A DNA stretch of 16,132 bases from UBA6115 sp964534515 (GTDB lineage Bacteria > Bacillota > Clostridia > Christensenellales > Aristaeellaceae), in NCBI GenBank assembly GCA_964534515.1, contig CAZHPW010000053.1, forward strand, positions 1 through 16,132, in the 5' to 3' direction. Below, one piece after another: positions 14,473-16,132 of the stretch. Positions within the stretch are counted from its first letter, which is position 1. Each line of letters opens with the position of its first letter. The position numbers and the translations under genes are program-made. The notes beneath the pieces were generated by a model. That model saw only the letters and a program-made list of their open reading frames with translations. It searched no databases and was not told the DNA's origin.

Positions 14473-14704
14473 GGTGAAGGCGCTCATTTTAGGGGCTTGT
14501 TACCCTTGATTATGCGGATGACAGTTTCCTGGTGGAGGGCGCGCATTTGGGGTGCCCCTACCCCTTGTTAACCTAGGCGACAGTTTCCTTAGTGAAGGGG
14601 TTTGTTTAGGCGCTCTTTACTCTGCCAATGTGGGCGACAGAATTCACTGTGAAGGCGCTCATCCGGGCTGCTCATGCTCCTTGATAACGAAGCTAGCTGT
14701 TCGC
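14473..14704. repeat. Four degenerate ~59-bp tandem repeats between marR and the ABC genes
   Basis: Units start at about 14473, 14531, 14590 and 14649. Each opens with GTGAAGG or GTGGAGG (14474, 14532, 14592, 14649), continues with a GCGCTCATTT-like stretch, a G-rich patch and a TTACCCTTG-like patch, and the first three close with GACAG...CCT/CACT (14520-14530, 14579-14589, 14636-14648). A trace of a further half-unit may precede 14473. There is no reading frame through the array on either strand and no conserved short repeat with unique spacers. This fills most of the 296-base gap between the genes; its function is unknown. Confidence 0.8.
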
Positions 14705-14718
14705 CGGGTCAGGGCGGC

Positions 14719-15156
14719 TTATTTGCTCTCCCTTTCACTGTCCCAGAGCACGGCGCGCCTGCGGACCTTTTCCAGCAGGTTTTCCAGGCTGTCTTTTTCT
14801 TCCTCGCTCATATCGTGCGTCAGGTAATCATGCCAGAGCGCGTTGATGCTGCGCACCAGGGGGACCATCTCCCTGGCCTTGTCAGTGGGGTAAACAGCCA
14901 GGCGGCGCTTGTCCTTTTCCAGGGGCTCCCGTGTGATAAAACCTTCTTTTTCCAACAGGGACAACTGCCTGGCGACGTTGGACGGGTTGATGTGCAGTTT
15001 CATCGCCAATTCCTCCTGGGATTGCCCGGGCAGGGCGACCAGGTGGAGAATGAAGGGCGCCTGGGCGGCGGTGAGGCTGAGTTTGGCCAGGCGCTCGCCG
15101 CGAAACTGCATGCCGCAGCGGGCGATGACGTTCAGGTCACGGGTAATAGCAGGCAT
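14719..15156 (-). CDS. MarR-family transcriptional regulator
   Basis: A 145-residue winged-helix regulator. The DNA-binding core spans about 27-100: LSLTAAQAPFILHLVALPG (26-44), the first HTH helix SQEELAMKLHI, the recognition helix NPSNVARQLSLLEKEGFI (57-74), and the wing DKRRLAVYPTDK (82-93), the usual D-x-R pattern. Helices at both ends would form the dimer. A single cysteine, Cys14, sits near the N-terminus; some MarR proteins sense oxidants there, but the surrounding residues do not look like OhrR. ATG 15156 follows AAGGAG seven bases upstream; a longer in-frame start at 15228 has no ribosome-binding site. It probably represses its own operon with the ABC pair through the inverted repeat at the promoter. 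Confidence 0.9.
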   Translation of the reverse strand: MPAITRDLNVIARCGMQFRGERLAKLSLTAAQAPFILHLVALPGQSQEELAMKLHINPSNVARQLSLLEKEGFITREPLEKDKRRLAVYPTDKAREMVPLVRSINALWHDYLTHDMSEEEKDSLENLLEKVRRRAVLWDSERESK

Positions 15157-15302
15157 GGTGGTGCTCCTTTTCGGCGTATTGGGTGAAGTCTTGGGGCGGT
15201 AATGAAAGAAGTAGTGCATCGTCGTCATCAGACATGTAGTTTGCTGTTTACTCAGACAAGCGAAAGCTTCGGATTTCTTTCTTAGTTCTTTGTGTATGTA
15301 AA

Positions 15303-15335
15303 ATTGAATGCGCGCGCAATGATTGCGAGCGCAAT
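15303..15335. promoter_or_regulatory. Candidate MarR operator (paired inverted repeats)
   Basis: ATTGCG-AG-CGCAAT (15322-15335) is an inverted repeat across the expected transcription start of the marR promoter. A second, looser ATTG-(10)-CAAT repeat (15303-15320) lies immediately downstream on the transcript. Size, symmetry and position fit a MarR dimer site that blocks polymerase; binding is inferred. Confidence 0.6.
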
Positions 15336-15339
15336 TAAA

Positions 15340-15368
15340 ATTGTAAGAGTGGAGGGGCGGAAAGTCAA
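15340..15368 (-). promoter_or_regulatory. Sigma-A promoter of the marR-ABC operon
   Basis: On the minus strand, TTGACT (15368-15363), a 17-bp spacer and TACAAT (15345-15340). Start of transcription is expected near 15333, leaving a leader of roughly 175 bases before the marR ATG. That leader holds no recognisable riboswitch. Confidence 0.8.
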
Positions 15369-15399
15369 GAGCGTTTATTGTTCAGGCAAATTGAATAAA

Positions 15400-16080
15400 C
15401 ACGTGTCTAGTCAATTTTAGTTATGTGATGTCAATATCGTTTTTTTAGAAAAAGCATAAATACTCATCTCATATTGTTAAAAGGATTATTGGAGAAAAAG
15501 GTTTCTCTTGATGTCTGTATCAGATAACTATAATGACTTGAGTAGTTCAAACAATGCGCACAGGTGTAAACAAGAAATCCTTACCACTGCAATAGTTAAA
15601 CAGTCCACTAATGATACACCCAAAACGAAAAGCGAAACAGCTTCAAGAAACGAAGTATGATATGGTGAAGTTAAATTAAACAATAACAAAAGAGCCGGTG
15701 ACCCTGTCTTCGGAAATCCTCTGAGCAAGGAGACAATCAGCCCTTCTTAGGATAGAGTACCCGATAATGGCGATGATAGTCAACAAGGTCGTTACAGCCT
15801 GGATGATTCCGGCATAGGCATCCAGAGCGAAGACTTGGACATTGATAGCAAAAGATAAGGAGCTTCGCGTAGCAGATGATGGGCGACATCCTGTTAAAGG
15901 CAAGTGAAGGATGGAATGGCAATGGGATTGATAACTATATTGAATATGGATTGATTTTTCATCTACTCTATGCATGTCAACAATTCGAGGGACTATAAAA
16001 ATTAGAATACTTTACTCAATAGATATTGAAAGTGGACATCCTTTTGGGAGCAGGGATTAATAGAAAACTATTAATACTTA
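15400..16080. other. AT-rich gene-poor tail
   Basis: Base composition changes sharply: 14 of 60 bases are G or C in 15421-15480 and 19 of 60 in 15481-15540, against 34 of 60 in 13021-13080 within the ABC gene. Reading frames here are short, lack ribosome-binding sites and give no recognised protein. The longest minus-strand frame (15676-15975) contains one hydrophobic run (AYAGIIQAVTTLLTIIAIIG) and might be a decayed membrane gene. I see no RNA gene. Confidence 0.6.
16056..16075. repeat. Perfect inverted repeat beside a possible IS end
   Basis: ATTAATAG (16056-16063), AAAA, CTATTAAT (16068-16075). No T-run follows and no gene ends here on either strand, so it is not an evident terminator. 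It ends five bases before the IS-like sequence at 16081. Confidence 0.6.
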
Positions 16081-16132
16081 GGGCCTGCTGAAAAAAGTGA
16101 TTCGCGCTATGGTCGTTCCTTCAAACAGCTGC
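16081..16132. mobile_element. Possible end of an insertion sequence (cut by the window edge)
   Basis: The sequence starting GGGCCTGCTGAAAAAAG resembles the terminal repeats of IS1182/IS5-type elements, which often begin GGnCCTGnTGAAAAA. A minus-strand frame entering from the right edge reads QLFEGTTIARITFFSRP and stops at the boundary, as a transposase C-terminus might. No second end or transposase core is in the window, so this is a low-confidence call. Confidence 0.3.

Noticed and set aside
14473..14704. CRISPR array
   Set aside because: Units are full-length degenerate repeats of about 59 bp; there is no invariant short repeat alternating with unique spacers and no cas gene nearby.
15157..15228. 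N-terminal extension of MarR starting at 15228
   Set aside because: No ribosome-binding site, and the extra 24 residues do not resemble the MarR N-terminal helix; the start at 15156 has AAGGAG at ideal distance.
15157..15333. Riboswitch in the ~175-base marR leader
   Set aside because: Only small palindromes such as CGAA-GC-TTCG are visible; no known riboswitch core is recognisable.
15676..15975. 99-codon minus-strand frame with a hydrophobic run as a small membrane protein gene
   Set aside because: No ribosome-binding site, no family resemblance, overlapping competing frames, and a neighbourhood that looks non-coding; kept only as a possible decayed gene.

Overview
The window looks like a chromosomal segment of a moderately GC-rich Firmicute (Bacillota), most likely a gut- or rumen-type Clostridia. 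The basis is strong AGGAGG-type ribosome-binding sites, sigma-A promoters with extended -10 elements, many small Sec-exported proteins without outer-membrane features, YjlB/DUF1275 families, and a MarR-ABC-ABC cassette. The genus is inference; there is no rRNA or other marker to settle it.

Layout. (1) 1-755: the 3' end of a proton-translocating transhydrogenase beta subunit (pntB) followed closely by a YjlB-type cupin, ending in a hairpin terminator. (2) 812-2742: a near-consensus promoter drives a secreted phosphodiester glycosidase (NAGPA domain) overlapped by an Lgt-like membrane protein that has lost key Lgt residues. (3) 2745-3698, minus strand: a secreted leucine-rich-repeat protein whose stop lies 2 bp from the Lgt-like stop. 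(4) 3774-6508: a CapA-type secreted metallophosphatase and a DUF6273-NAGPA fusion, closed by a terminator at 6543-6575. (5) 8357-6591, minus strand: a two-gene operon of exported proteins (an OB-fold/Ig-like protein, then a peptidoglycan-binding protein with an uncharacterised GHFCIHF domain). (6) 8379-9607: DUF1275 and DUF454 small membrane proteins. (7) 9642-10819: a single-gene Gfo/Idh/MocA oxidoreductase unit with its own promoter and terminator. (8) 15368-10876, minus strand: MarR regulator, a 4-copy degenerate ~59-bp tandem repeat, and the two half-transporters of a heterodimeric ABC exporter. (9) About 15400-16132: an AT-rich tail without convincing genes, ending in what may be the edge of an insertion sequence.

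How the genes may work together. Regions 2-5 are an envelope-oriented block. Six exported proteins plus one polytopic protein include two phosphodiester glycosidases, a CapA-like phosphatase, a peptidoglycan-binding protein and an LRR protein. None of the exported ones shows a lipobox, so the Lgt-like protein has no obvious local lipoprotein client. A role in trimming or remodelling a phosphodiester-linked surface glycan is an inference. Region 8 reads as a self-contained, drug- or metabolite-responsive efflux cassette: a TTGACT-17-TACAAT promoter has an inverted repeat across its predicted start site, a plausible MarR operator. The two ABC subunits carry complementary defects typical of heterodimeric exporters with one degenerate ATP site.

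The observations most worth follow-up are the repeat array inside the marR-ABC leader, the Lgt-like pseudo-enzyme coupled to a glycosidase, and the altered NADP-loop sequence of PntB.
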